From Cryobacterium roopkundense (lineage in GTDB: Bacteria > Actinomycetota > Actinomycetes > Actinomycetales > Microbacteriaceae): DNA of 64,000 nucleotides. The stretch covers positions 3,472,001-3,536,000 of the forward strand of contig NZ_JACHBQ010000001.1 in the NCBI RefSeq assembly GCF_014200405.1, given 5' to 3'. The position numbers were made by a program, and so were the translations under genes. Under the pieces are notes generated by a model. It was not told the DNA's origin, ran no database searches, and was given only the letters and a program-made list of their open reading frames with translations. Within the stretch, counting starts at the first letter, position 1, and each line of letters opens with the position of its first letter. Positions 45,968 through 59,140 of the stretch are shown piece by piece.

Positions 45968-46319
45968 GGGCCAGCTCTTCCCTTCGTGTCGATGAAGCGC
46001 CGGTTAGGGAGCGCTGCGACCCGGCTGGGGCCGAGCCTAGCGTGACAAGAATGCTGGTGGGGCGCCATTCTGCCCCCCTAACTGGCTGCAGCGATGCGCG
46101 TTTGAACCGATGTATTGTCTCGATGTGCCTAGATGAGGATGAATCACATACCCGAATGTGGTCCCCTCAAGCGATCGTTGCCAAGGCATATCCGCCATGT
46201 GACCTGTAACCCCTAGATGCAGGGAATGAAACCGTGAATGTGTCCGCATTGGGTCGACTGCGCCGTCGCACCCGCCTTGCCCATCCGCCCCGATCGGGCT
46301 CCTATTCAGTGGCCGCACG
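45968..46319. other. Upstream region of the exopolysaccharide locus, 352 bases
   Basis: Between the divergent TolB-like gene and the first polysaccharide gene. No gene supported. A GTG at 46234 opens a 29-codon frame reaching the next start region but without protein-like signal. The locus promoter should be here; no clear -35/-10 pair was fixed. Confidence 0.4.
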
Positions 46320-47888
46320 ATGAGCGAACCCACGTCAGACATGCGGCCCTCCTCCTCCATGGGATCGGCCACCACCTCCGGCCCGCGCGGCCGTTTGAGC
46401 CTGGTGGGGCTCCCCAGCACCGGTTCGCCGATGGCAGTGGACTCCCCCGCCTCCGGCGCAGTGTGGGCTCGCCGCTACCGCGCGAGGCTCCTCGCGAGTG
46501 ATGCGCTCGTCGTGACGGCGGCGCTCACCATCGCCCTGTTCGCCCGCTTCGGCATAGATGGTGCCTCGACGCCGATCGGGCCGCTGCACACCGAGTACTG
46601 GGTCATTTCCGCTGTGATCGGTGCGACCTGGCTCACCAGCCTCGGCGCGCTTCGCACACGGGATAGTCGCGTCATTGGTATGGGCGTCACCGAATACAAG
46701 CGCGTCTTCAACGCGAGTGCCATCACGTTCGGCCTGCTGGCCATCACCTTTCTGATATTTCAGGTCGATATCGCCCGCAGCTACTTCATCCTGGCCTTCC
46801 CGCTCGGTGCGGTAGTCCTGACCCTGGAACGGTGGCTGTGGCGCAAGTGGCTGAGCAAGCAACGGAGGTTCGGCCACTACCTGTCGCGTGTGCTCGTCGT
46901 GGGACAGCGCGACGACGTGGAATACGTCATCACTCAAATCAGTGGAGAATCAGCGGTTGCCTACTATGTCGTCGGTGCCGTACTGGACGACGCCGACAGC
47001 ACCGTTCGCGTGTCCGGGATGGACGCCGGCGACCATGTCGTTCCCGTCCTGGCCGACTTCGACAACGTGGCCGATACTGTGGGAGCCCTCGGTGTCAATA
47101 TCGTCATCGTCGCCGGCCAGCCGAGCGGCGGGGCGCCATTTATCCGGAGTCTCGGCTGGGAGCTGGAGAACACTGCGGCCGAACTCGTACTGTCGAGCCG
47201 ACTGACCGACGTGGCCGGTCCTCGCATCCACTTTCGCCCCGTTGAGGGCCTACCTCTCATTCATGTGGAGATCCCGCGCTTTGATGGATTCAAGCACGCA
47301 TTGAAGCGTGGCCTCGATCTGACGACGGCCGCCTGCGCCCTCGTGGTGTTGTCTCCGTGCCTTCTGTTGGTCGCGGCCCTGATCCGCCTCGACAGCCCTG
47401 GGCCGGTGCTGTTCCGCCAGGAACGATGTGGACGCGGCGGAGAAACCTTCCGCATGGTCAAATTTCGCTCGATGGTGCCCAACGCCGAAGACAACTTGAC
47501 GGGCCTCCTCGACCAGAACGAAGCCTCCGGAACGCTCTTCAAGATTCGCAATGATCCGCGCATCACCCGCATCGGCGGCTTCCTGCGCAAGCACTCCATC
47601 GACGAGTTGCCACAGCTGTGGAACATCCTCGTGGGTGACATGAGCCTCGTCGGGCCGCGGCCTTCTCTGCCGCAGGAAGTGCAGAAATACGAGACCCACG
47701 TACATCGTCGGCTTTATATCAAACCCGGCCTCACCGGCATGTGGCAGATCAACGGTCGCTCGGATCTCAGTTGGGAAGAAAGCGTTCGCCTCGACCTCTA
47801 TTACGTCGAGAACTGGTCCCTGGCCGGCGATCTCATGATCATCTGGCGCACCATCAAAGTCGTCATTCACCCCGTAGGAGCGTACTGA
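46320..47888 (+). CDS. Initiating polyprenyl-phosphate sugar transferase (WcaJ/CpsE type)
   Basis: 522 residues. About 60 polar residues, four N-terminal membrane helices, a CoA-binding-like (Rossmann) middle (LSRVLVVGQRDDVEYVITQI), a fifth helix (ALKRGLDLTTAACALVVLSP) and the C-terminal bacterial sugar transferase domain (FRMVKFRSMVPNAED, SIDELPQLWNILVGDMSLVG, GLTGMWQINGRSDLSW). It moves a sugar-1-phosphate onto undecaprenyl phosphate, the first step of a repeat unit. First gene of the locus. Confidence 0.93.
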   Translation: MSEPTSDMRPSSSMGSATTSGPRGRLSLVGLPSTGSPMAVDSPASGAVWARRYRARLLASDALVVTAALTIALFARFGIDGASTPIGPLHTEYWVISAVIGATWLTSLGALRTRDSRVIGMGVTEYKRVFNASAITFGLLAITFLIFQVDIARSYFILAFPLGAVVLTLERWLWRKWLSKQRRFGHYLSRVLVVGQRDDVEYVITQISGESAVAYYVVGAVLDDADSTVRVSGMDAGDHVVPVLADFDNVADTVGALGVNIVIVAGQPSGGAPFIRSLGWELENTAAELVLSSRLTDVAGPRIHFRPVEGLPLIHVEIPRFDGFKHALKRGLDLTTAACALVVLSPCLLLVAALIRLDSPGPVLFRQERCGRGGETFRMVKFRSMVPNAEDNLTGLLDQNEASGTLFKIRNDPRITRIGGFLRKHSIDELPQLWNILVGDMSLVGPRPSLPQEVQKYETHVHRRLYIKPGLTGMWQINGRSDLSWEESVRLDLYYVENWSLAGDLMIIWRTIKVVIHPVGAY

Positions 47889-48538
47889 TGAACACCACCC
47901 CGGTTTCCGTCCCAGCCGCCCCGTCCGATTCCACGCCGACGATCGATGCCCCCGCGCGGATCGCCGTCACCGCAGACATCGACGCGCGCGCCGTCATCGG
48001 CGTGAACAGCCAGATCTGGCACCTCGCCCAGGTCAGGGAACATGCGCGAGTAGGCCCGGGCTGCATCGTGGGGCGAGGCGCCTATATCGGCCCGGGCGTC
48101 ATCCTCGGGCGCAACTGCAAGGTGCAGAACTATGCGCTCGTCTACGAACCGGCCGTGCTCGAGGACGGGGTCTTCGTGGGCCCCGCGGTGGTCTTCACGA
48201 ACGACGTCTTTCCCCGTGCCATCAATGTGGATGGCACACGCAAGACCGCCGATGACTGGCCCATGGTGGGTGTGATCGTTCGCACGGGCGCCTCAATCGG
48301 TGCCCGCGCCGTCTGCATTGCTCCCGTCACGATCGGCCGCTGGTCCATGGTGGCCGCCGGCTCTGTGGTCACCAAGGACGTTGCGGAATTCGCCCTCGTG
48401 GCCGGAGTGCCTGCCCGGCGCATCGGCTGGGTGGGGCGCAGCGGCGTTGCCCTGCAAGAAGCCGGAGACGGGCAGTTCGTGTGCCCGGCTACCGGTGAAA
48501 AGTACACCGAGACGGAAGGGAATCTGACGCTCTCATGA
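47888..48538 (+). CDS. Left-handed beta-helix acyltransferase (WbpD/WlbB-like)
   Basis: 216 residues from ATG 47888, which overlaps the previous stop by one base. Hexapeptide repeats (ARVGPGCIVGRGAYIGPGVI, RNCKVQNYALVYEPAVLEDG) and the IWHLAQV / VVFTNDVFPRA segments match the WbpD/WlbB N-acetyltransferases of dideoxy-amino-sugar synthesis. The C-terminus has an extra tail (WVGRSGVALQEAGDGQFVCP). Likely acetylates an amino sugar destined for the polymer. Confidence 0.85.
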   Translation: MNTTPVSVPAAPSDSTPTIDAPARIAVTADIDARAVIGVNSQIWHLAQVREHARVGPGCIVGRGAYIGPGVILGRNCKVQNYALVYEPAVLEDGVFVGPAVVFTNDVFPRAINVDGTRKTADDWPMVGVIVRTGASIGARAVCIAPVTIGRWSMVAAGSVVTKDVAEFALVAGVPARRIGWVGRSGVALQEAGDGQFVCPATGEKYTETEGNLTLS

Positions 48539-49950
48539 CACGCCAGACGCGCCTGAAATCAACCGACAAGCCCCCCACCCCCGGCACACGCGTTCTCATC
48601 ATCGTGCAGAACCTGCCCGTTCCGCTGGATCGTCGGGTCTGGCTCGAATGCCAGGCCCTGCGCGCCCAGGGGTACTCGGTGTCCGTGATCTGCCCGAAAG
48701 GTCCTGGTGACCCCGCCAGACAGATCATCGACGACATCGCCATCTACAAGTACCGGCCAGCGCCTGAGGCCAAGGGCGCCCTCGGTTTCGCGATCGAATT
48801 CGCTCTCTGCTGGATCCGCACCGCCGCGCTCTCCCTCACGGTTCGTCGTGAGCGCGGCTTCGACGTGATCCAGGCGTGCAACCCACCCGACACGTACTGG
48901 CTTCTGGGACTCCTGTGGCGACACTTCGGGGTACGCTTCATTTTCGACCACCACGACCTCAACCCAGAGCTCTTTCTATCTCGCTTCGGACGGCCGCGCG
49001 GTCTTGCCGCGCGATTTCAGTACAAGACTCTGCTGTGGCTTGAGCGCATGACCTTTCGGGTGGCCGACCATGTCATCTCAACAAACAATTCGTATCGGGC
49101 CATCGCCATCCGTCGTGGTCGACTGAGCCCCGACCAGGTCACGGTCGTTCGCAGCGGCCCGGACACCCGGGTGATGCGGCCGATCCAGCCGTTCGGCGAC
49201 GTCGCCCAGATGCAAGAATCACTCCTGGTCTACCTCGGCATCATGGGCCCGCAGGATAACGTCAACCAGGTTCTGGAGGTCGTGAGCGAGCTCGTGCACA
49301 AGCGGGGGCGAACGGATGTCCGTGCCGTGCTGATGGGGTTCGGTGATTGCCTCGAGGCGCTGAAAGCGCAATCCATCGCCATGGGCCTCCAGCGCCACGT
49401 GCACTTCACGGGCCGGGTTGGCCCCGAGACGATCGCCAATTTCCTGAGCGCGGCGGACGTCGGCCTGGGCCCGGACGAGAAAACTCCCCTGAACGACCTG
49501 TCCACGATGAACAAGACGATGGAGTACATGGCGTACGCCCTGCCCTCGGTGTCGTTCGACCTCACCGAGACGCGCGTGTCGGGTGGGGACAGTGCCGTCT
49601 ATGTTCCCTCCGGCGACATCCCAGCCTTCGCGGATGCCGTGGAACTGCTGCTCGACAACCCCACGGCTCGTGCCGACCTCGGCCGGGCCGCCCGCAGCAG
49701 GGTGGTCAGCGAGCTTGACTGGCAGCATCAGGCGCAGGCGTACGTGGGCGTTTTCGACACCGTTCTCGGCCGCAGGCAGACCGCCGCTCGTACCGCGGCC
49801 TGGCCGTTCGCCATGATCGAAGTTCCCGCCAACGATGCACGCATCGATCTCCAGAACGCCAGTGCGTACGAGCACTTCCTGCTGACCCGAGGTCGTCGAA
49901 TCCAGGTGCCCGACACCGCCGAATTCATCACACTGACCACGAAAGCCTAA
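48535..49950 (+). CDS. GT4-type glycosyltransferase
   Basis: 471 residues; ATG overlaps the previous stop by four bases. GT-B fold: N-terminal NLPVPLDRRVWLECQALRAQ, middle DHVISTNNSYRAIAI, and C-terminal domain with GRVGPETIANFLSAADVGLG and MNKTMEYMAYALPSVSFDLT (donor-binding Glu region). A cytoplasmic transferase that extends the lipid-linked repeat unit; sugar unknown. Confidence 0.9.
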   Translation: MTRQTRLKSTDKPPTPGTRVLIIVQNLPVPLDRRVWLECQALRAQGYSVSVICPKGPGDPARQIIDDIAIYKYRPAPEAKGALGFAIEFALCWIRTAALSLTVRRERGFDVIQACNPPDTYWLLGLLWRHFGVRFIFDHHDLNPELFLSRFGRPRGLAARFQYKTLLWLERMTFRVADHVISTNNSYRAIAIRRGRLSPDQVTVVRSGPDTRVMRPIQPFGDVAQMQESLLVYLGIMGPQDNVNQVLEVVSELVHKRGRTDVRAVLMGFGDCLEALKAQSIAMGLQRHVHFTGRVGPETIANFLSAADVGLGPDEKTPLNDLSTMNKTMEYMAYALPSVSFDLTETRVSGGDSAVYVPSGDIPAFADAVELLLDNPTARADLGRAARSRVVSELDWQHQAQAYVGVFDTVLGRRQTAARTAAWPFAMIEVPANDARIDLQNASAYEHFLLTRGRRIQVPDTAEFITLTTKA

Positions 49951-49956
49951 CGATAT

Positions 49957-51843
49957 ATGTGCGGAATTGCCGGCATTCAACGCTTCGACGGTGCTCCCGT
50001 CGACAGCGGCGTTCTCGGTGCGATGGCGCGAACCCTCGCGCATCGGGGCCCCGACGGCCACGGATTCTGGCAGGTAGGGCCCACCGGCTTCGCGCACACT
50101 CGCCTGTCGATCATCGACCTGAGCGGCTCGAGCCAGCCCATGCGGAGTGTCGACGCGCGCTGGGTACTCACCTTCAACGGAGAGATTTTCAATTACCGAC
50201 AGCTGCGGGCGGGCCTCAGCTATCCGTTCCGCACCGACGGAGACACCGAGGTTATCCTCGCCGGGGTCAGCCAGCATGGAATCGGCTGGATCGACAAACT
50301 CGTGGGGCAGTTCGCGTTCGCCCTGCACGACACCGTGACAGGAACGACGCACCTCGTTCGTGACCGGCTCGGCGTTCTGCCCCTGTACTACACGCGAACC
50401 GCCGAACAGCTGCTTTTCGCCTCGGAGATCAAGGCCCTGCTCGCGGCCCTCCCCACCGCACCGGGGGTCGACCTGCTCAGCCTCGATGCCTACCTGGCCG
50501 CACGCTCCGTGCCTTCCCCCAGCACCCTGTTCGAGGGAGTGTCTAAGCTACCTCCGGCTCACCGAGCCGAGCTCACCAGCACGGGCACGCTCACCATCAT
50601 CCGCTACTGGCAGCCGCCGGAAGCAGACCCGCGGGGGATGTGGACCGATGCCGCGGCGATCGATGCCGTCGACGCGGCGGTCACCGAGGCCGTCGACTCG
50701 GCCTTGGTCGCCGATGTGCCCGTGGGCGCCTACCTGAGTGGTGGAGTCGACAGCAGCCTCATCGTGGCGAAAATCGCCGCGCTGCGACCGGAACACCGGG
50801 TGCAGACCTTCGCCGCAGGCTTCGGCGACGCGCGCACCGACGAACTGCCGTGGGCCCGCCGGGTGAGCGAGCACGTGGGTACAGACCACCACGAGGTGCA
50901 GGTCGACTCGAGCGACTTCGAATCGCTCTGGCCGAGACTCACCTGGCACCGGGACGCCCCCATCTCCGAGCCGGCCGACATCGCGGTCTACCGCCTCGCG
51001 CAGGCGGCCGGGGAATCAGTGCGTGTCATCCTGTCCGGCGAGGGCGGGGACGAACTCTTCGCCGGGTACCCGAAGTACCGCGCCGCGCGAGCGGTGGCCG
51101 CTTCGGCTCTGCTCCCTGCCGGGCTCCGGTCCAAGGTAGTCGACTCTCTCGAAAGACGGATGCCCGCCCGCCTGTCGCGGGCACGCATAGCCCTGCGCGC
51201 GGCTGGCGCCGCCACCCGCGAGGAACAGTACCGCACGTGGTTCGCCCCCTTTACCCAACCCGAACGCACCGGCATGTTGGGAACGCTTCCCGCGAGACCG
51301 GCTCGTGCGACGGGCGGAACCGGGACTGACGTGATCCGCAACATGCTGCTCGGCGACCTGGACGGCTGGCTGCCCGACAACCTGCTTGAGCGGGGTGACC
51401 GCATGTCGATGGCGGCATCCCTGGAACTCCGCCCGCCCCTGCTCGACCACCGGCTCGTCGAACTCGCTTTTCGGCTGCCATCGTCACTCAAGGTGCGAAA
51501 CGGCACCACCAAATGGGTGCTCAAGGAGGTGGCCCGCCGCTACCTACCCGCAGAGGTCGTGGACCGGCGTAAGGTCGGCTTCCGCGTGCCCCTGGACCAG
51601 TGGTTTCGAAGCGGGCTGCGCGACTCGATGTGGGACCGACTAACCGGCACGGATTCCTTCGTGGCCAACACCTTCGACCGCAAGGCCGTGCGCGACCTCC
51701 TCGAACGCCACGAAAGCGGAAGGTTCAGCGAGGAGAACCGCATCTGGACCCTGATGTGCCTCGAGGTCTGGCACGAAACATTCTTTGGCGCTCGGACATC
51801 ACCGACGCCCGAACTGGAAACACACGTGGGGATTGATCAGTGA
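49957..51843 (+). CDS. asnB: Glutamine-dependent asparagine synthase-like amidotransferase
   Basis: 628 residues. Class II glutaminase domain with Cys2 nucleophile (MCGIAGIQRF), FNGEIFNYRQL and TDGDTEVILAG, then the ATP-pyrophosphatase synthase domain (VGAYLSGGVDSSLIVAKIAA, LSGEGGDELFAGYPKYRA). In capsule loci such enzymes amidate sugar acids or amino-acid substituents. It starts seven bases after the GT4 gene and overlaps the Wzz-like start, so it is part of the same operon. Confidence 0.9.
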   Translation: MCGIAGIQRFDGAPVDSGVLGAMARTLAHRGPDGHGFWQVGPTGFAHTRLSIIDLSGSSQPMRSVDARWVLTFNGEIFNYRQLRAGLSYPFRTDGDTEVILAGVSQHGIGWIDKLVGQFAFALHDTVTGTTHLVRDRLGVLPLYYTRTAEQLLFASEIKALLAALPTAPGVDLLSLDAYLAARSVPSPSTLFEGVSKLPPAHRAELTSTGTLTIIRYWQPPEADPRGMWTDAAAIDAVDAAVTEAVDSALVADVPVGAYLSGGVDSSLIVAKIAALRPEHRVQTFAAGFGDARTDELPWARRVSEHVGTDHHEVQVDSSDFESLWPRLTWHRDAPISEPADIAVYRLAQAAGESVRVILSGEGGDELFAGYPKYRAARAVAASALLPAGLRSKVVDSLERRMPARLSRARIALRAAGAATREEQYRTWFAPFTQPERTGMLGTLPARPARATGGTGTDVIRNMLLGDLDGWLPDNLLERGDRMSMAASLELRPPLLDHRLVELAFRLPSSLKVRNGTTKWVLKEVARRYLPAEVVDRRKVGFRVPLDQWFRSGLRDSMWDRLTGTDSFVANTFDRKAVRDLLERHESGRFSEENRIWTLMCLEVWHETFFGARTSPTPELETHVGIDQ

Positions 51844-52529
51844 ATTTCATGGAACTTCCGAAAATCATCGCGCGACGCTGGGCAGTGACCCTGATGGGGG
51901 TTCTCATCACCACCGGCCTGTGTCTCATTCTGGTGTGGAGCGTGCCCATCTCCTACAGCGCGAGAACAAGCATCGTGCTCTTGCCGCCCGTCACTGTGGT
52001 CGCGGATGGCGGGAATCCCTACCTGTACCTCGGAGGATTGGGGCAGGCCCTCGATGTGCTGACCCGCAAACTCAATGCAGATGAGTTCCGGGCTCCGATC
52101 GAGGAAACAAAATCTGGGATGACGTACTCGGCCTACGCTGACACGACGACAAGCGGCCCGATTCTCATCATTGAAGGCACCGGACCGACCGCTGCCGCGG
52201 CCCTCGACGAGATGAACGCTGCCGTGAGCGCAGTTCCTTCTGCTCTCGAAGATCTTCAAGGCAGCCTGTCTATCCCTGACAAGGCTCGAATAACGCTCGC
52301 GGCAGTTGCAGTGGACACGAAGCCGAAGGCAGATCTCAAGAACCGCATTCAGGCGGTCGGCGCGGTCGGGGCGCTCGGGATCGTACTCACGCTGATGGCA
52401 GCGGCCTATCGGGACGGCGTGCTGGCGACACGTCGAGCGCGAGCGCTCGAGGCGGATGCCAACCCCCCTGCTTCCGGGGCGGAACCGCACCGGGAACCGG
52501 AGAGCCAACCGGCTGTTCTCGGCCGCTGA
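51840..52529 (+). CDS. Wzz/YveK-like chain-length protein A
   Basis: 229 residues, GTG start overlapping the asnB stop by four bases. Two membrane helices (residues about 15-37, WAVTLMGVLITTGLCLILVW, and about 170-190, AVGAVGALGIVLTLMAAAY) enclose an extracytoplasmic domain. This is the polysaccharide co-polymerase architecture that controls chain length. No tyrosine kinase domain is fused. A second protein of this kind is encoded at 59141. Confidence 0.8.
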   Translation: MNFMELPKIIARRWAVTLMGVLITTGLCLILVWSVPISYSARTSIVLLPPVTVVADGGNPYLYLGGLGQALDVLTRKLNADEFRAPIEETKSGMTYSAYADTTTSGPILIIEGTGPTAAAALDEMNAAVSAVPSALEDLQGSLSIPDKARITLAAVAVDTKPKADLKNRIQAVGAVGALGIVLTLMAAAYRDGVLATRRARALEADANPPASGAEPHREPESQPAVLGR

Positions 52530-52530
52530 C

Positions 52531-53886
52531 ATGGTGGCCACCATGCAGAAACGTGCGAGGTTCGCGCCCTCTCCGAGGACGACAAGTTTTCCGGACGCCA
52601 CGACCTTTCTTACGGTCTACGTCGTGCTCCTGCTCGCGATTCCCTCCAACCGCTCGCTTGCGGACCTCGGAAACGCCGGGGCGCTGTCGGTGATCTGGGG
52701 GCTGGGCGCCGGCGTGCTCTGGGTCATTGCGTGGGTTCAGCGTTCACGCCCCGAGCCCCCGCAGTTGCGTCCGGTTCGCGTCGCCGTGCTGGTCTTCTCT
52801 GTCGCCGCGATGGCAAGCTACATCGCCGCGATGACTCGAGCGCTCCCTCCTGACGAGGTGAGTGTTGCCGACACCGGCCTGATCCGGCTCCTCGCCTGGT
52901 TCGGAATCCTGTTCATCGCCCATGACGGCATCACAACACTCGACCGGCTCCTCACCCTGCTGCGACGGTTGGTCGTCGCAGCAGGGTGCCTGGGCGCCCT
53001 GGGCATCGCCCAATTTGCGACAAAGCTGTCCTTTGTGGACTTGCTCCCGTTGCCCGGCCTGTCGATCACCGAAGGTTACGCCTCGGTGGAGACTCGCGGC
53101 GGCCTCGTGCGCGCAGCGGGAACGGCCACGCATCCCCTCGAATATTCACTGGTCCTGGCGGCAATTCTTCCCATTGCCCTGACGCTCGCGCTTCGAGAGC
53201 GACACCGATCCTTCCTCGCCCGTTGGCTTCCGGTCGCTCTCATCCTGATCGGGCTCCTCCTCTCTGGCTCTCGCTCCGCCGTTGTCGGAATCCTGGCCGG
53301 AGCCCTGGTGCTCCTTCCCACCTGGTCCCGCCTCATTCGCGTGTCATTGGCTCTGGCCGGGGCCGCGCTCCTCGGCGTAATATACCTGGCCTCCCCCCTT
53401 GCCATCACCAACCTGCGCTACATGTTTCTGGCGGTATTCGACGACCCGAGCGCAGCCTCCCGCACGAGCAGTCTCGACCTGTTCAGCCAGCTGTTCCTGC
53501 TTAATCCGGTGTTCGGCCGAGGATTTGGCACCTTCCTCCCGCAGTACCGAATCCTCGACAACCAGTACCTTCTGCTGCTGCTGGAGATCGGGGTCGTGGG
53601 GCTCGCGGCATTCGTATTCCTCGCCGTCACGGCGGCCGTGTGCGCGGTGCGAAGCGGGCTTCGTCAGTCGAACCCGGCTCTGCACGACATGGGCTTCGCA
53701 CTTGCCGGGTCGGTGGCTTCCGCCGGCGTTCTTCTCGCGCTGTTCGACGCTCTGTCGTTCCCGCAGTCGGCCGGCCTGCTGTTTCTGCTCTTCGGACTGT
53801 GCGGTGCGTTCTGGCGCCTCAGCCACCCGCTTGAGTCAGCTCTCGACGACCCGACGAGCGTCGGTCGTTCCGTGGTGCTCCGGTGA
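52531..53886 (+). CDS. O-antigen ligase/polymerase-like membrane protein
   Basis: 451 residues from ATG 52531, one base after the Wzz-like stop (a longer frame overlapping that gene is rejected). About twelve hydrophobic segments and the large periplasmic loop with AAGTATHPLEYSLVLAAILP and LLLSGSRSAVVGILAGALV, the pattern of Wzy_C/WaaL-type proteins. It polymerises or ligates the exopolysaccharide repeat units at the outer face of the membrane. Confidence 0.85.
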   Translation: MVATMQKRARFAPSPRTTSFPDATTFLTVYVVLLLAIPSNRSLADLGNAGALSVIWGLGAGVLWVIAWVQRSRPEPPQLRPVRVAVLVFSVAAMASYIAAMTRALPPDEVSVADTGLIRLLAWFGILFIAHDGITTLDRLLTLLRRLVVAAGCLGALGIAQFATKLSFVDLLPLPGLSITEGYASVETRGGLVRAAGTATHPLEYSLVLAAILPIALTLALRERHRSFLARWLPVALILIGLLLSGSRSAVVGILAGALVLLPTWSRLIRVSLALAGAALLGVIYLASPLAITNLRYMFLAVFDDPSAASRTSSLDLFSQLFLLNPVFGRGFGTFLPQYRILDNQYLLLLLEIGVVGLAAFVFLAVTAAVCAVRSGLRQSNPALHDMGFALAGSVASAGVLLALFDALSFPQSAGLLFLLFGLCGAFWRLSHPLESALDDPTSVGRSVVLR

Positions 53887-54782
53887 TCGATGTCGTGTTG
53901 GTGATCGTCGCGTTCAAGAGCGCCGTCGACCTCCCCCGCCTCCTCGACTCGGTGCCCGATGCGCTGGGATCGTTGAGCTGGCACGCGCTCGTGGTCGACA
54001 ATTACGGACAGGACAACGTCGCCGATTCCCTGGCCTCCCGCCCCCACGTCACTGTGGTCTCGTCGGGCAGCAACCTCGGCTATTCCGGCGGACTCAACAT
54101 CGGACTGAGCAGCTCTCCGAGTTCTCGTTTCACGGTCTTCCTGAATCCCGACGTGGTGCTGCTCCCCGGGTCGCTGTCCCAGCTCGTGCGAGCCTGCTCT
54201 GTCGACGGCGTGGCCGCGGCAGTTCCGGTGGTCATCGATGAAGAGGGGGTCACGCAGCCGTCCCTCCGTCGCGAACCGTCGGCGTTGGGGGCCCTGGGTG
54301 AGGCGCTGTTCGGCGACCACTGGCCGGGTCGGCCGACCTGGCTCGCGGAGATGATTCGCGATCCCCGTGCCTATCGCCTCACTCATGACGCTGAGTGGGC
54401 GACCGGAGCCGCGCTGGCGGTTCGATCCGATGTTCTGAGGGCCATCGGCCCCTGGGACTCTCATCGCTTCTTTCTCTACTCCGAGGAGACCGACTACTGT
54501 CGGCGCATCCGCGCGCTCGGGCATCGGATCTCGTTCAGCCCTGAGGCCGTCGTCCGCCACCGGGGCGCCGGTTCCGGCTCATCGCCCGAGTTGAATGCCC
54601 TCATGGCCATAAACAAGGTCCGGTATTTCCGAAAGTGGCACGGTTCCGCCGCCAGCGCTCTGTTCGCGTGCATCACCGTTGTGCACAGTGCGCTGCGGCT
54701 CGGTCGGCCCGAATCGCGCCTGACGATCCAGGCGCTGTTCTCTGCCCCGGCACGAGCAGCCTTGCCCGGGGGAAGCGCATGA
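53883..54782 (+). CDS. GT2-type glycosyltransferase (rhamnosyltransferase-like)
   Basis: 299 residues, GTG start overlapping the ligase-like stop by four bases. GT-A fold: VLVIVAFKSAVDLPRLLDSV, VVSSGSNLGYSGGLNIGLSS, the DxD-like FLNPDVVLLPGSL and FLYSEETDYCRRIRALGHRI, which is the conserved end block of GT2 rhamnosyltransferase-like enzymes. Cytoplasmic; sugar unknown. Confidence 0.9.
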   Translation: MIDVVLVIVAFKSAVDLPRLLDSVPDALGSLSWHALVVDNYGQDNVADSLASRPHVTVVSSGSNLGYSGGLNIGLSSSPSSRFTVFLNPDVVLLPGSLSQLVRACSVDGVAAAVPVVIDEEGVTQPSLRREPSALGALGEALFGDHWPGRPTWLAEMIRDPRAYRLTHDAEWATGAALAVRSDVLRAIGPWDSHRFFLYSEETDYCRRIRALGHRISFSPEAVVRHRGAGSGSSPELNALMAINKVRYFRKWHGSAASALFACITVVHSALRLGRPESRLTIQALFSAPARAALPGGSA

Positions 54783-55636
54783 CTGGAGAACCGTTGGGCT
54801 CCGTGATCATTGCCGCCCACAACGAATCGCTCGTGATCAAGAGATGTCTGGATGCCCTGGCGCCGGGCATTGAGACGGGTCAGCTCGATGTGATCGTCGT
54901 GTGCAACGGATGTGTCGACAACACCGCCGAAATTTCACGTGCCGCGACGAGGATACGAGTCGTCGAGCTCTCGCAAGCATCAAAGATCGCTGCCCTGCGA
55001 GCCGGGGATGAAATTGCCTCCGCTGGACCACGCATCTACCTCGATGCCGATGTCGTCATGACGGCGCGGGCAGCGCTCGACATCATGGCAGCGCTCGCGG
55101 GCGACAGTCCCCTCGCCGGACGCCCCCCGGTGAGCTTTGAATCCACGGGATCGCAGTGGCCGGTCAGGCGATGGTATCGCGTGAGGGCACAGTTGCCCTC
55201 GATCCAGAACGTGCTCTGGGGAGCCGGAACCTACGCCCTGTCCGCGAGCGGTCGGGCGCGCTTTGCCGAGTTCCCTGACATCGTCTCTGATGACCTCTTT
55301 ATCGATAACCTCATGGCGGAGCGGGAGCGGGTCATCGTGAAAACGGACCCGGTCATTGTTCGGGCACCTCGCCGATCGGCTGATCTGCTGAAGATCCTCA
55401 AACGCACCTACCGCACACAGAGCGATGTGCCGCTCCGTGCGCCCACCCGCCGAGCGGTGTCAAGTGGACAGCGCGGCCAACTCACCGATGCCCTCAACCT
55501 CATTCGGCGTGATCCCAGTCAGTCGTTCGATGTGCTCCTGTATGTCTCCCTCATCGCTGTCGCACGCGTCCAGGCGAGGCTGAACACCGGGGGCGCCTCG
55601 TGGGAACGCGACGAAAGCTCGCGAACCGGCACGTAG
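54779..55636 (+). CDS. GT2-type glycosyltransferase
   Basis: 285 residues from ATG 54779, overlapping the previous stop by four bases. N-terminal GT-A segment SVIIAAHNESLVIKRCLDAL, VVCNGCVDNTAEISR, and metal-binding RIYLDADVVMT. Shorter C-terminal helical region. Last gene of the rightward part of the locus; the next gene is convergent with only about ten bases between stops. Confidence 0.88.
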   Translation: MTGEPLGSVIIAAHNESLVIKRCLDALAPGIETGQLDVIVVCNGCVDNTAEISRAATRIRVVELSQASKIAALRAGDEIASAGPRIYLDADVVMTARAALDIMAALAGDSPLAGRPPVSFESTGSQWPVRRWYRVRAQLPSIQNVLWGAGTYALSASGRARFAEFPDIVSDDLFIDNLMAERERVIVKTDPVIVRAPRRSADLLKILKRTYRTQSDVPLRAPTRRAVSSGQRGQLTDALNLIRRDPSQSFDVLLYVSLIAVARVQARLNTGGASWERDESSRTGT

Positions 55637-55646
55637 GAACGTTCCT

Positions 55647-59099
<3,453 letters not shown>

Positions 59100-59140
59100 G
59101 TCGCCCAGAGTGCCAGAACGCCGTCAACGCGCGCGCGCCC